This document shows positions 55,587 through 63,870 of a stretch of 64,000 nucleotides of DNA, one piece after another. The DNA is from CBDCMJ01 sp965218875 (lineage in GTDB: Bacteria; Chloroflexota; Dehalococcoidia; Lucifugimonadales; UBA3495), in the NCBI GenBank assembly GCA_965218875.1, contig CBDCMJ010000001.1, positions 18,824-82,823 of the forward strand, written 5' to 3'. Below the pieces are notes generated by a model, which saw nothing but the letters and a program-made list of their open reading frames with translations, was not told the DNA's origin and searched no databases. Numbering within the stretch: position 1 is the first letter of the stretch; each line of letters begins with the position of its first letter. The translations under genes were made by a program, and so were the position numbers.

Positions 55587-58136
55587 GGGACTGATCAACA
55601 CCTTGCCCAAGTAGGGTTCGAGTTTTGAAATTGCCAACTGGCAGCCCTCGAAACTTACCTTTTCCGAACCGGTCCTGCCCACTACCGGGACCTCGTCCCT
55701 TAACAACCCCTGCCGACTCTCGACGCTCTCCAGGTCAATTAGGGCCCGCTCTCTGTCCAGTTCACCTTTGGGTAACCGAGGGAGCTTGGCTACTGAAATT
55801 ACATCCCGAAGAGGTTGCGCCTTCCCTGCCTTCCCGTGAGCAACGCCACCCTGATAGTCCCACAACCATCGGTACTTCGGGTCTAGGCGCAGATGGTCAC
55901 GCGTACCGACCCTCCGCAGGTCGGTCCAAAAACCGAGACGGGAGTCTGGCTCAGCGCCTTCCAAGAACGAATTGAGGACAGTCAGGCCTTCCCATTGGTG
56001 GGACACCGAGCCGTCAGAGTCCAAAGAAAACAGGTCATTCCTGAGTACCATGTCAGGAAGACCTTTCCTCCTCTTGTAGCCCAAAGAGGCAGGCTCAGCC
56101 ATAAATATGGGCTCGTCGCCCCTTCCCTTCAATTCGCTGACTGCGTTGAACGTCTCCCTCACACCGGCCTTAGGATTGGATTCTACGAACTCCTTCCAAG
56201 CCTGTCCCCACTCCAGCGCTTCCTTCGCAGTTCTCTTCTCAGCGAAAACGATGCAGGTCTTTGTACTAGTAAAGGGCCTGAAAGCGTCGTAAGGGAGGGA
56301 GACTATCGCCTTCAGGCGGAAATACTGGATTAGGAAAAGCCTAACGTCGAGATTAGAGGCCGTGTCCAAAATCGTTTCAGGAAGGACACAGCAGAAGACT
56401 CCACCGTCCCGCAGGAGTTGATACCAGCGCTCTATGAACACCACCTCGCTGATTGACTTGGACAAAGTAGTAAAAGCCTTCTGAGTTTCCCGTTCCTCAT
56501 CAGGGGAAAGGGTAAGACTGAAGGGTGGATTGGAAATTACCAGGTCGAACTGGCTATTGCAGGCTCCAGAATAGGCTCCGTTGCCCGGAAAAGAAGACCC
56601 CAAGACGTTATTTCTCTGGTCGATCCAGTACGACTGGAATGGGAGCAGACCACTGGAAATCCAAGTATTCATACTCCCGTCTCCGTGGAGAACCATATTC
56701 GCCTTGGCCGCAAGTCCGAGATCGAAGTTGTTCTCGATCCCAAAAATGTAATCCCTAGCCCACGAATTACGCCTGTCCCCGCCAAACCAAAGGTCATGGT
56801 ATTCCCTGATGCGGTTGGGCAGGCGCTTCGATACCTCCAGAGTCCCTAGCTTGTCGGTGATCAGCTTCATATACTCGATAAGGAAGCTGCCTGACCCGCA
56901 GGACGGGTCGATGATAAAGGGCAAACGGGGTCGCCCCTGGGAGTCGCCTTCGTGCCGCATCACCTGCTCGGCCTGATTTGCCGCCCCGCACAGGGCCAAC
57001 ATGAAGCGTACTAGAATAATGGGCGTGAAAAACTGCCCCTTGGACTGGGTAAAGTCTAAGGAGACGATCTGCTCGAAGAACTCCCCCAAAAGGTCACCGG
57101 GGTGGACGTTCTCTGTTACGGACAACCTCTCCAGTCTGCTGGCGACGTAGGCAAGTTTTTCCGGTGGAAGACGGGCAGCATCAAAAGCGGGACCCTCGGT
57201 GGGAGTCGGCAGTGCAAGGTAAGTTTCTTCAGACCTTCGGTAAAGCTCGTTCAGACGACCAACCAATGAGACCGGGTCTTCTGGGCTCGTTTCATCACCC
57301 AAGCGTTGAAATCGGTACTCACACCCAGGTCCGGTTTCCTTCTCGTCATAGATTTTGCAAAGAAGCAGCTTAACTATGTAGGTGAAAACCTCGTTACTGT
57401 GAGTACCTCCACCCGCCCAAATGACATCGTGAAATTCCTCCCGGAGCCTGTTGAAAACAGCAGCCGAGGTGGTTTTATCCAACGGTCTGTAATCTTCCGA
57501 TTCCGAGTCAACATTCGCGAACCTCTTGACGCGGGGGCGACCATAACGGATGGGTATAGCGTCCGTGATGGGCTGTCCCGCCTGATTCCAGCGATCGAAG
57601 TCCGGGAACGAGACGGTGTCTATAAGAACAAGACGGTCACGTAAGCCCATGACAGTCAAATCGATGGTGTAGTAAAGCAGGTACCTTGGTCTCGGTTGTT
57701 CCTGAAGACTGAGCCTGAAAAGCTGACCGTCAATTAGCTTGAAGTCTTGGTCATAGGTGTCGGGGGTCTTGCATTCCACAAAGAGAAAACAATCGCCTCC
57801 TGGCCCTGAGGGGTGGCGGACGAGCACATCGGCCCGGCCTCCCTTACCCGTCGGCCTCCCGACTGGCTTGAAGACCGTTTCAACGTGAAGCACCTCGGGA
57901 GAAGCTGCGTATCCGAATTCGGTACACAGTCTGAGGAGGAGATAGGTACGGACCAATTCCTCATCAGTAAGAGAGGTGGTGCATCCGCTAAACCCAGGCG
58001 CTTCGCTGTCCACCCAAACCCCCGAAGCGTTGTAGGTTATTGTGTCCTCGGAAATTGCAGACACGATATCCGGGAACGCGGTGCTGTCAACAATCGCTTC
58101 TCTGAGGGCCTTTCTATACGCTTCGTCCATTTTCAC
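55587..58136 (-). pseudogene. Type I/IIG-like restriction-modification gene, 5' part (nuclease + N6 methylase), cut by IS21
   Basis: Codes for 850 residues; its stop TGA (55584-55586) is supplied by the IS end. The N-terminus has a PD-(D/E)XK nuclease of the HsdR type: GRADVLVRHPSG then CFLFVECKTPDT (~residues 100-125). A helical section follows, then the methylase: FTPIILVRFMLALC, motif I DPSCGSGSFLIEYMKLI (~410), motif IV ISNPPFSLTLSPDE (~520), VLPETILDT and FAEKRTAKEAL. The last ~90 residues begin a target-recognition domain (GCQLAISKLEPYLGKVLISP). Nuclease, methylase and specificity in one chain is the type IIG/IIL design. Loss of the specificity half should abolish or change activity. 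GC is lower than in the secretion operons. Start is GTG 58134-58136 or ATG 58130. Confidence 0.85.
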
Positions 58137-58186
58137 TCGCGGGATCGTAATTTAACACGGTCCGATTGCAGCCGTCACAGGAGATT

Positions 58187-58466
58187 TCACCCCGCCGAAC
58201 TATCCCCCAATGGTGCCGGTCTCGTATTGTCCATCTCCTTAGCTGGAGCGATAGAGGGTGTCAAGCCCAAGATCTGGACAGCCCAGACGACCTTGAAAAG
58301 TGTTGCGGACGACGGGTTGCCCTCCTTGGAGAACGTCTTATAAACGTCGGAGCGGTCCAGGATGACATTCTAGGCATCAGCAAAATCGCCAAGGGCGGCG
58401 CGAACAGGGCTCCCGTCACCGGGGTTCGCCAAGTCCACGAATGCCAGCACCGCCGCCTGCGAGTCC
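58187..58466 (-). pseudogene. Remnant of an addiction-module antitoxin (HTH type)
   Basis: One minus-strand frame reads AVLAFVDLANPGDGSPVRAA, then LGDFADA, an in-frame TAG, then VYKTFSKEGNPSSATLFKVV and ILGLTPSIAPAKE. The EGNPSSATLFKVVWA part matches the conserved end of 'putative addiction module antidote' proteins (GNP-TL-V--ALG). An upstream TGA and the internal TAG show that it is decayed. No partner toxin gene is visible. Confidence 0.6.
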
Positions 58467-58799
58467 AGTCATTTACTCATGGAACGGCCACCTCTTTTAC
58501 AGTATGATTGTATAGTAACTCACAGAATCGTTTTTCCACAGCTTGTTAGGGTACGTGGAACAGCCTGAGATGCTCGCGCTGCATGTCCAGCAACGTCCTG
58601 ATGCTGGCTCCCGTGGGCGTGTCAAGCCGACAATTGACGGGCAATTTGACAAGATAGAAGGGCGCTCTTCCGCTAACATTACAGCCGCGAGCGATGGGCT
58701 GCTCCTCTTGCGGTGTCGTACTATGCGTCCCGGCAACTTTGTTCCTGCGCCCTGCATTGCCCATGCACCAGGAAATATCGGTGAACCGCGAGGCCTTTG
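58467..58799. other. Gap before the helicase gene; possible C-terminal gene fragment
   Basis: A minus-strand frame at 58546-58764 ends APFYLVKLPVNCRLDTPTGA, IRTLLDMQREHLRLFHVP, which looks like a protein C-terminus but matches nothing I recognise. Otherwise nothing is supported. Confidence 0.35.
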
Positions 58800-60938
58800 A
58801 TGAGCATAGATGTTGTTAGGGGCACGACCCAAAAACCTGCCTCAAGTAGAGAATTAGCCAGGATGCTGGCCAATGTCCCAGATTTGTCTGGTCAGCTTTT
58901 TATCGGGTATCCGATTCTTGGCACCTCGGCCGGCTCGTATCCGATAGATGCGCTGCTGGTCTCAGAGGACGGCGGTGTCGTGATATTCGACTTGGTGGAG
59001 GGAACCGATGCGGGCGACTTCCAAGAACGTCAGGACGACTCGTTCAACAAGCTTGAAGCGAAACTCAAGGTATATCCGCAATTGATGGACCGTCGGATGC
59101 TCCGCGTCCCGATTGAGACTATTTCCTTTGCCCCAGGTGTACCGACTCTCCATGGTAATGGAGACGGTTACCACATCGCCAATGGCCAGACAATCGTAGA
59201 CGTCGTGCGGCAACTTCAAGGCAAGAAGTTGGAGCACGACCTTTACCGGTCGACGTTGTCCGCAATAGAGAGCATCTCCACGATTCGGCAGAGTAGAGCA
59301 AGGAGGAACATCGAACAGCCGAATTCGCTAGGGGCACGGTTGAAACGGCTGGAAGACTCCATTGCTACACTGGACCACCAGCAGAGCACGGCGGTTATCG
59401 AAACCGTAGAAGGAGTGCAGCGGATTCGTGGATTGGCTGGGTCAGGAAAAACAATCGTGCTTGCTCTGAAAGCGACTTATCTCCACGTGCAACATCCCGA
59501 ATGGCGAATAGCGGTCACCTTCAACACGCGGTCGCTCAAGGGTTTTTTCCGGCGGTTAATCCACAACTTCTTCCTTGAGATGACTGGCGAGGAACCAGAT
59601 TGGGACCGCCTAAAAGTGATCCACGGGTGGGGAGCACCGGGAGGTCCTGACCGAGATGGCATGTACTTCGAGTTCTGTCGCACGCACAACCTTCAATATT
59701 TCGACTTCCGAACCGGCGCACGGATGTTTGGGCGTGATGGAACTCTTGGTAGTCTTTGTGAACTCGCCCTAAGTCATGTTCAAGAACCACGGGAATTATA
59801 CGATGCGATACTCGTCGACGAAGCACAGGATTTCACACCGCCGTTCCTTCGACTTTGCCTATCTCTATTAAAGGAGCCCAAGAGGCTGGTTTTCGCCTAC
59901 GATGAGTTGCAAAGCCTTTCGGGCGAATCTCTTCCTTCTCCCGAGATGATGTTTAAGGGCATCGCGGCGGGAGGAGCGCAGATATGGGGAGACAATGTAG
60001 GAACCGAGGGGCCACGCCGTGACATAATTTTGCAAAGGTGTTATCGCAACTCTCGGCCAGTCTTGGTAACTGCCCATGCTCTCGGCTTTGGAATATATCG
60101 GGAACCGACGGAGCAAAGCGAAACGGGTCTCATTCAGATGTTCGACAACCCGAAGCTATGGACTGAGGTGGGCTACCATGTAGCGAGTGGGGAGCTTGAG
60201 GAAGGCAGGGATGTTGCCCTCCGGAGAACTGAGGATACAAGCCCGTCTTTCTTGGAAGAGCACTCCAACATAGACGAGTTGATCCAGTTTCACCGATTCG
60301 AAAGCGAAGAAGAACAAGCCCGATGGTTGGCGGTGGCAATATTTAACAATCTCAGGGAGGAGGAACTACGACATGATGATATCGTAGTGATCAATCCTGA
60401 CCCTCGCTCGACCCGTGGGAAAGTCGGATTGGTCCGGCGGCGTCTTCAGGAAATGGGGATTCATTCCCATCTCGCAGGTGTGGACACCGATGCGGATACG
60501 TTCTACAGGCAAGATGCCGCATCCATAACCCTCACAGGCATTTATCGCGTCAAGGGCAACGAAGCTGGGATGGTCTATGTCATCAATGCCCAGGACTGTA
60601 ACCTACCTGCAATGAATCTAGCATCCATACGCAATCAACTTTTTACCGCGATCACAAGGAGTAAGTCTTGGATTCGGGTTCTTGGCGTTGGCAGCCGCAT
60701 GGATTCGCTGGTAGCGGAATTTAACAGGCTAAAGGAATCTGATTTTGTGTTGAGATTCCCCTACCCGACAGCCGAGCAGAGAGAGAATTTGAGGATAGTT
60801 CATCGGGACATGGGAAGTGCAGATCAAGAATCTATTGAGGACCGTCAACCGGACTTTCAACAGCTTCTGGAGGATTGGGAGGCGGGCAATATTAAGGCGG
60901 ACGATGCAATGTCCAGGCTGAAGGAACTCTTGGGTTAG
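58800..60938 (+). CDS. SF1 (UvrD/DUF2075-like) helicase with degenerate NERD-like N-terminus
   Basis: 712 residues from ATG 58800 (TTG 58797 is also possible). The N-terminal ~110 residues (SYPIDALLVSEDGGVVIFDL) resemble a NERD/PD-(D/E)XK fold without the usual ExK, so it may be inactive. Helicase motifs follow: Walker A VQRIRGLAGSGKTIVLALKA (~residue 210), Ia-like VTFNTRSLKGFF, Walker B YDAILVDEAQDFTP (~340), III-like LVFAYDELQSL, IV-like RDIILQRCYRNSRPVL, then ITLTGIYRVKGNEAGMVYVI and LFTAITRSKSWIRVLG (V/VI). The C-terminus is acidic. The gene lies 5 nt before a DUF2290-like gene and has lower GC than the flanking element genes. Likely part of an anti-phage system; inference from context and architecture. 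Confidence 0.82.
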   Translation: MSIDVVRGTTQKPASSRELARMLANVPDLSGQLFIGYPILGTSAGSYPIDALLVSEDGGVVIFDLVEGTDAGDFQERQDDSFNKLEAKLKVYPQLMDRRMLRVPIETISFAPGVPTLHGNGDGYHIANGQTIVDVVRQLQGKKLEHDLYRSTLSAIESISTIRQSRARRNIEQPNSLGARLKRLEDSIATLDHQQSTAVIETVEGVQRIRGLAGSGKTIVLALKATYLHVQHPEWRIAVTFNTRSLKGFFRRLIHNFFLEMTGEEPDWDRLKVIHGWGAPGGPDRDGMYFEFCRTHNLQYFDFRTGARMFGRDGTLGSLCELALSHVQEPRELYDAILVDEAQDFTPPFLRLCLSLLKEPKRLVFAYDELQSLSGESLPSPEMMFKGIAAGGAQIWGDNVGTEGPRRDIILQRCYRNSRPVLVTAHALGFGIYREPTEQSETGLIQMFDNPKLWTEVGYHVASGELEEGRDVALRRTEDTSPSFLEEHSNIDELIQFHRFESEEEQARWLAVAIFNNLREEELRHDDIVVINPDPRSTRGKVGLVRRRLQEMGIHSHLAGVDTDADTFYRQDAASITLTGIYRVKGNEAGMVYVINAQDCNLPAMNLASIRNQLFTAITRSKSWIRVLGVGSRMDSLVAEFNRLKESDFVLRFPYPTAEQRENLRIVHRDMGSADQESIEDRQPDFQQLLEDWEAGNIKADDAMSRLKELLG

Positions 60939-60943
60939 CGACA

Positions 60944-61612
60944 ATGCTAACGCCGAACGCGACAAGGATGCAGATCCACGACATAGTTCTCTACATGATG
61001 GATACTGGCCTGTCGGACGACCAGAACTTTCCCCACCTCGACGACAGAGAACGTCCGTTGGTCAGGGTCAGTTTTCCAGGAGCAGAATATGTTGGCATCG
61101 CATTGAGAGACCGTCCATACGACGAGATTTACGGGGACCTCGCAGCTTCTCGCGCTTTTAACATTAAGATGCTTGACGGGGCTCTAGTTCAGATGACCTA
61201 TCAGTTCCATCAAGGTGGATTATTGAACCACCGACTTGCTTTCTTCCCTTCACCATCCCTCGCACAGTTCCAGAACGACCCTCAAAGCTATTTCGACGAC
61301 GATATATATGCGGATATAGTAGCCAACAACATTGTCCACGTTCCCATGCGTTTCGACTACGATGCTTCCGAAGACCTCCACCAGTTGCTGACCCATCCCA
61401 AATCGCACCTAACCCTCGGCCAATATAGGAATTCTAGAATACCAGTTTCCGCCCCATTGACTCCTCTTCTATTCATCGACTTTATCCTTAGAAACTTTTA
61501 TCACACGGCCTACCAGAATTATGCGGCCCAACTTCCCATCACCAGTGCCAGGTTTCCTGACTCCATTTTCCCAGACGAGCGAGAGGTTGTTCATATTGTG
61601 GTTCCGCAGTGA
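60944..61612 (+). CDS. DUF2290-like protein, partner of the adjacent helicase
   Basis: 222 residues. Characteristic segments: IYGDLAASRAFNIKMLDGAL, VQMTYQFHQGGLLNHRLAFF, FPSPSLAQFQNDPQSYFDDD, IVHVPMRFDYDASEDLHQLL, then HPKSHLTLGQYRNSRIPVSA and FIDFILRNFYH. This fits my memory of DUF2290 (LxxHRLAFxPSP, RFDYD), a family without known function that I would expect next to helicase-like ATPases. The gene starts 5 nt after the helicase stop, so the two form an operon. No catalytic motif is obvious. ATG 60968 is an alternative start. Confidence 0.68.
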   Translation: MLTPNATRMQIHDIVLYMMDTGLSDDQNFPHLDDRERPLVRVSFPGAEYVGIALRDRPYDEIYGDLAASRAFNIKMLDGALVQMTYQFHQGGLLNHRLAFFPSPSLAQFQNDPQSYFDDDIYADIVANNIVHVPMRFDYDASEDLHQLLTHPKSHLTLGQYRNSRIPVSAPLTPLLFIDFILRNFYHTAYQNYAAQLPITSARFPDSIFPDEREVVHIVVPQ

Positions 61613-61853
61613 GGAACGACGACCCGCGGCAAGGCGGAAGTTGAGCGTTTGAAAGGTGAAGCATTAGCGGCGACGATAAGGGTTTCTTTTCGAAAAAGCG
61701 TAATTCTAGCCATTCCCTTTGTGTAATGGGTTTGTCCATTTCGAGTTGCTTCCTCGCCGAAGTCGGTCGGTATTATAGCGACTCGGAATGCCAGCAATTG
61801 AGGAATGCCCGAACCGTGGGGTCTGGATTCGTGGCTTAGATCGGGGGTTGTCC

Positions 61854-62312
61854 TTAATCGGTACTTGAAACCGATAGGCAACAGTGGTCGAGCACCAGCG
61901 GCGCCTGGAGCCGGACGAACTCCTCCGGCACCCCGAAGTAGTGAGCCACTTCCAATGAGCAGGTCAATCCCTCGCCCATCGCCTCCCGGTCGTCGGTGAG
62001 CAGGGCGTGGGCGAAGTCCTGGGCCTCCCGCTCGTACTTGCAGCCCAGCAGGGTGTTCTGGTAGACCCACAACTGGTTGCCCTCGTGCATAATCTTGTGC
62101 CCCAGGGCATGGGCGATGTACCAGCGGCTCTCCTCCGGCCCCAGCCGGTCGGCGATGCCGATGTACCCGGCCACCTCGATCTCTTTCTGCTTGACCAGCG
62201 GCAGCCGCTTCACCGGATACCCCATGATGTCGGCCACGGCCTCGGCGTCCACCCGGCCCGTCAGTCCCAGCTTGCGCCGCAGGACCGCGCCTTTCCGCTG
62301 CGCCCGGGTCAC
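61854..62312 (-). CDS. ImmA/IrrE-like metallopeptidase with altered active-site motif
   Basis: 152 residues from GTG 62310-62312 (4-nt GTGA overlap with the Xre gene). The fold is ImmA/IrrE-like: DAEAVADIMGYPVKRLPL, AGYIGIADRLG, WYIAHALGHKIMHEGN, KYEREAQDFAHALL. The metal motif is HALGH instead of the usual HExGH, so the catalytic glutamate is an alanine here, although the downstream KYEREAQDFAHALL helix with its Glu is intact. It may be a non-proteolytic or weak version. In elements such as ICEBs1 the ImmA protease cleaves the ImmR repressor to trigger excision; the same pairing is present here. Confidence 0.82.
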   Translation of the reverse strand: MTRAQRKGAVLRRKLGLTGRVDAEAVADIMGYPVKRLPLVKQKEIEVAGYIGIADRLGPEESRWYIAHALGHKIMHEGNQLWVYQNTLLGCKYEREAQDFAHALLTDDREAMGEGLTCSLEVAHYFGVPEEFVRLQAPLVLDHCCLSVSSTD

Positions 62313-62677
62313 TCGCCCGCCTCCGTCCTCCGCCGCCGCTCCTGGCGGACGAAGTTGATGAAGTTCTGGATGGTCTCGATATCCTCCAACGGCAGTCCCT
62401 CCACGGCGTCGTAGAAGGACACGCTGGCCTCCTGGAGCAACTCCGCCTCCAGCACGTCCCGGCCCTGAATCCAGGCAGTGCTGACCTGGCAGCGGAAGGC
62501 CAGTTCCTCCAGGTGCTCATGCTTCGGCTTCACCCGCCCCGCCTCCCAGGACCAGACGGTCTGGGAAGTAACCCCCACCTGCCCGGCCAGTTCCTTCTGG
62601 GTCAGCCCCAGCTTGGTCCGGGCCTCGCGGATGCGGTCCCCGATATTCTTCCACTGGTACTCCCTGGCTTCAGGCAT
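62309..62677 (-). CDS. Xre-family repressor (ImmR-like)
   Basis: 122 residues. HTH: GDRIREARTKLGLTQKELAG, QVGVTSQTVWSWEAGRVKPK; then LEELAFRCQVSTAWIQGRD and a C-terminal helix rich in charge (FINFVRQERRRRTEAGE). The ribosome site GGGAGGG can pair with CCCTC just before the ATG. It is translationally coupled to the ImmA-like gene and divergent from a small HTH gene across the operator region 62711-62806. Probable master repressor of the rightmost element. Confidence 0.85.
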   Translation of the reverse strand: MPEAREYQWKNIGDRIREARTKLGLTQKELAGQVGVTSQTVWSWEAGRVKPKHEHLEELAFRCQVSTAWIQGRDVLEAELLQEASVSFYDAVEGLPLEDIETIQNFINFVRQERRRRTEAGE

Positions 62678-62710
62678 GAGGGACTTCCCTCCCGGTGCGA
62701 ACAGATGCTA

Positions 62711-62726
62711 ATTTTGTGAACAAAAT
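62711..62726. promoter_or_regulatory. Operator-like palindrome 1 of the regulator switch region
   Basis: ATTTTGTGAACAAAAT: 7-bp perfect arms around GA. It lies 33 nt upstream of the Xre start, where it could overlap that gene's promoter. Confidence 0.65.
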
Positions 62727-62748
62727 AGCACACCAGTTCGCTTTTGTC

Positions 62749-62777
62749 TTGACCTCTCTCTGGCGGCTTCCTACAAT
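62749..62777 (+). promoter_or_regulatory. Sigma-70-type promoter for the small HTH gene
   Basis: TTGACC (62749-62754), a 17-nt spacer, and TACAAT (62772-62777). A near-consensus promoter facing the gene at 62833. Confidence 0.8.
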
Positions 62778-62781
62778 CACC

Positions 62782-62806
62782 CTAAACACACTCTAAGTGT
62801 GTTTAG
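62782..62806. promoter_or_regulatory. Operator-like palindrome 2 at the promoter start site
   Basis: CTAAACACAC and GTGTGTTTAG form perfect 10-bp arms around TCTAA. It begins 5 nt after the -10 box, so a bound protein would block transcription. Likely binding site of the Xre protein or of the gene's own product. Confidence 0.78.
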
Positions 62807-62832
62807 ATTACACCAGGACCGTTAGTGAAGCA

Positions 62833-63078
62833 ATGGCACACCGCAAGCGCCCCGTGATACGGCTCAGGTCCCAGGTCCTTTGGGACTGCCTGGCCCGGAT
62901 GAAGCGGTCCCAGAACTGGCTGGCCGACCAGCTGGGAATCAGCCGCAGCCACCTGTCAATGCTGGTCAACCAGGGCCGCGCCCCCTCGGGCAGGCTGCGT
63001 ATACGGATGCAGCGGTTCCTGGGCGTGGAGGATTTCAATGAGTTGTTCTACTTCGAGTACCCCGGCGACGGGGAGTAG
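62833..63078 (+). CDS. Small HTH regulator divergent from the ImmR-like gene
   Basis: 81 residues from ATG 62833. Basic start MAHRKRPVIRLRSQVLWDCL, then the HTH ARMKRSQNWLADQLGISRSH, LSMLVNQGRAPSGRLRIRMQ and FNELFYFEYPGDGE. It resembles the protein at 35922-36176. Its position and the operators make it the Cro/excision-control partner of the ImmR-like repressor. Confidence 0.78.
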   Translation: MAHRKRPVIRLRSQVLWDCLARMKRSQNWLADQLGISRSHLSMLVNQGRAPSGRLRIRMQRFLGVEDFNELFYFEYPGDGE

Positions 63079-63151
63079 CCCTTCGCCTGTCTTTTACCGG
63101 GGCGGGCCGCGACTCATCATCGCGGGTCGCCCTTTTCTCTACGGCTCCGGC

Positions 63152-63391
63152 GTGTTGCCCGAGGACTTTATTGAGCGGTTGGAACGCCTCAAGCACGCCA
63201 CCGACCTCACCTGGAACGGTTTCGCCGACGCCATCGGCGCGGACCGCAAGCAGGTGCTCCGCTGGAAGGAGGACGGCACCGAACCCTGCGGCGGGGCCAT
63301 GCTCTCCATCGTGCGCCTGGCCGGGGTGGTGCCCGGCGGTTTGGACCTGATCGTGGAGGACGGCTTCCTGGCGTCCTTGTGGAGGCCGTAG
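63152..63391 (+). CDS. Small HTH-like protein
   Basis: 79 residues if started at GTG 63152; the frame is open from 63038. The chosen start keeps the protein clear of the hairpin at about 63100-63131 (GGGCG..CCGCG / CGCGG..CGCCC followed by TTTT). The sequence LERLKHATDLTWNGFADAIG, ADRKQVLRWKEDGTEPCGGA is HTH-like. The ending GLDLIVEDGFLASLWRP has no known match. Probably a regulator of the same switch. Confidence 0.6.
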   Translation: MLPEDFIERLERLKHATDLTWNGFADAIGADRKQVLRWKEDGTEPCGGAMLSIVRLAGVVPGGLDLIVEDGFLASLWRP

Positions 63392-63395
63392 GTCT

Positions 63396-63659
63396 ATGCC
63401 CCGTCAGAAGATGCGCCACCAGCGGGGGCTCTACGAGTTCCCCGACGAGTTCCCCGATTGCCTGAGACGATTCAAGGAGGCCAGCGGGCTGTCCTGGAGC
63501 GAGCTGGCCCGCCGCCTGGGGACCAGCCCGCTGACCATCCGGCGCTGGCTCCACGGCGTCCAACCCACCTCCCACTACCTGCTGGCCCTCCAGGACTTGG
63601 CCGAGGAACTTGGCCTGGCTTACCTGCTCCCCAAGGCCAGGGCGCTGCACCGAGAGTAG
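63396..63659 (+). CDS. Small HTH (Xre-like) protein
   Basis: 87 residues, 4 nt after the previous gene. FPDCLRRFKEASGLSWSELA, RRLGTSPLTIRRWLHGVQPT is a helix-turn-helix; then HYLLALQDLAEELGLAYLLP. With the two preceding genes it makes a run of three small HTH genes, which probably set the element's lysogeny-like state. Confidence 0.7.
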   Translation: MPRQKMRHQRGLYEFPDEFPDCLRRFKEASGLSWSELARRLGTSPLTIRRWLHGVQPTSHYLLALQDLAEELGLAYLLPKARALHRE

Positions 63660-63797
63660 GCCGCGAGGGTAAGCCCCGGCCTGCTTCCCTTCTCTCCCTG
63701 CTCACAGCCTCCCCGCTCCCAGCGACACCGCCACCCGTTCGGTTTGCCTTCCCTCCGGCGGATTTCACCGCCGTCCTCCATCCGGATGAATCATGGG

Positions 63798-63870
63798 TGA
63801 ACCACCCTATAAGCGGTTCCAACCTGCGTTCCCGCCATCCACACTGGTTTGGAACGGGCGTTCGATTACA
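63798..63870 (+). repeat. Third occurrence of the sequence found upstream of the right secretion operon
   Basis: TGAACCACCCTATA (63798-63811) repeats 41838-41851 exactly. It is followed by diverged but alignable sequence (CGGTTCCAACC.., CCACACTGGTTTGGAAC) resembling 41852-41900. No gene is supported in the remaining 130 bp; an ATG at 63923 opens a frame running off the window. Confidence 0.6.
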
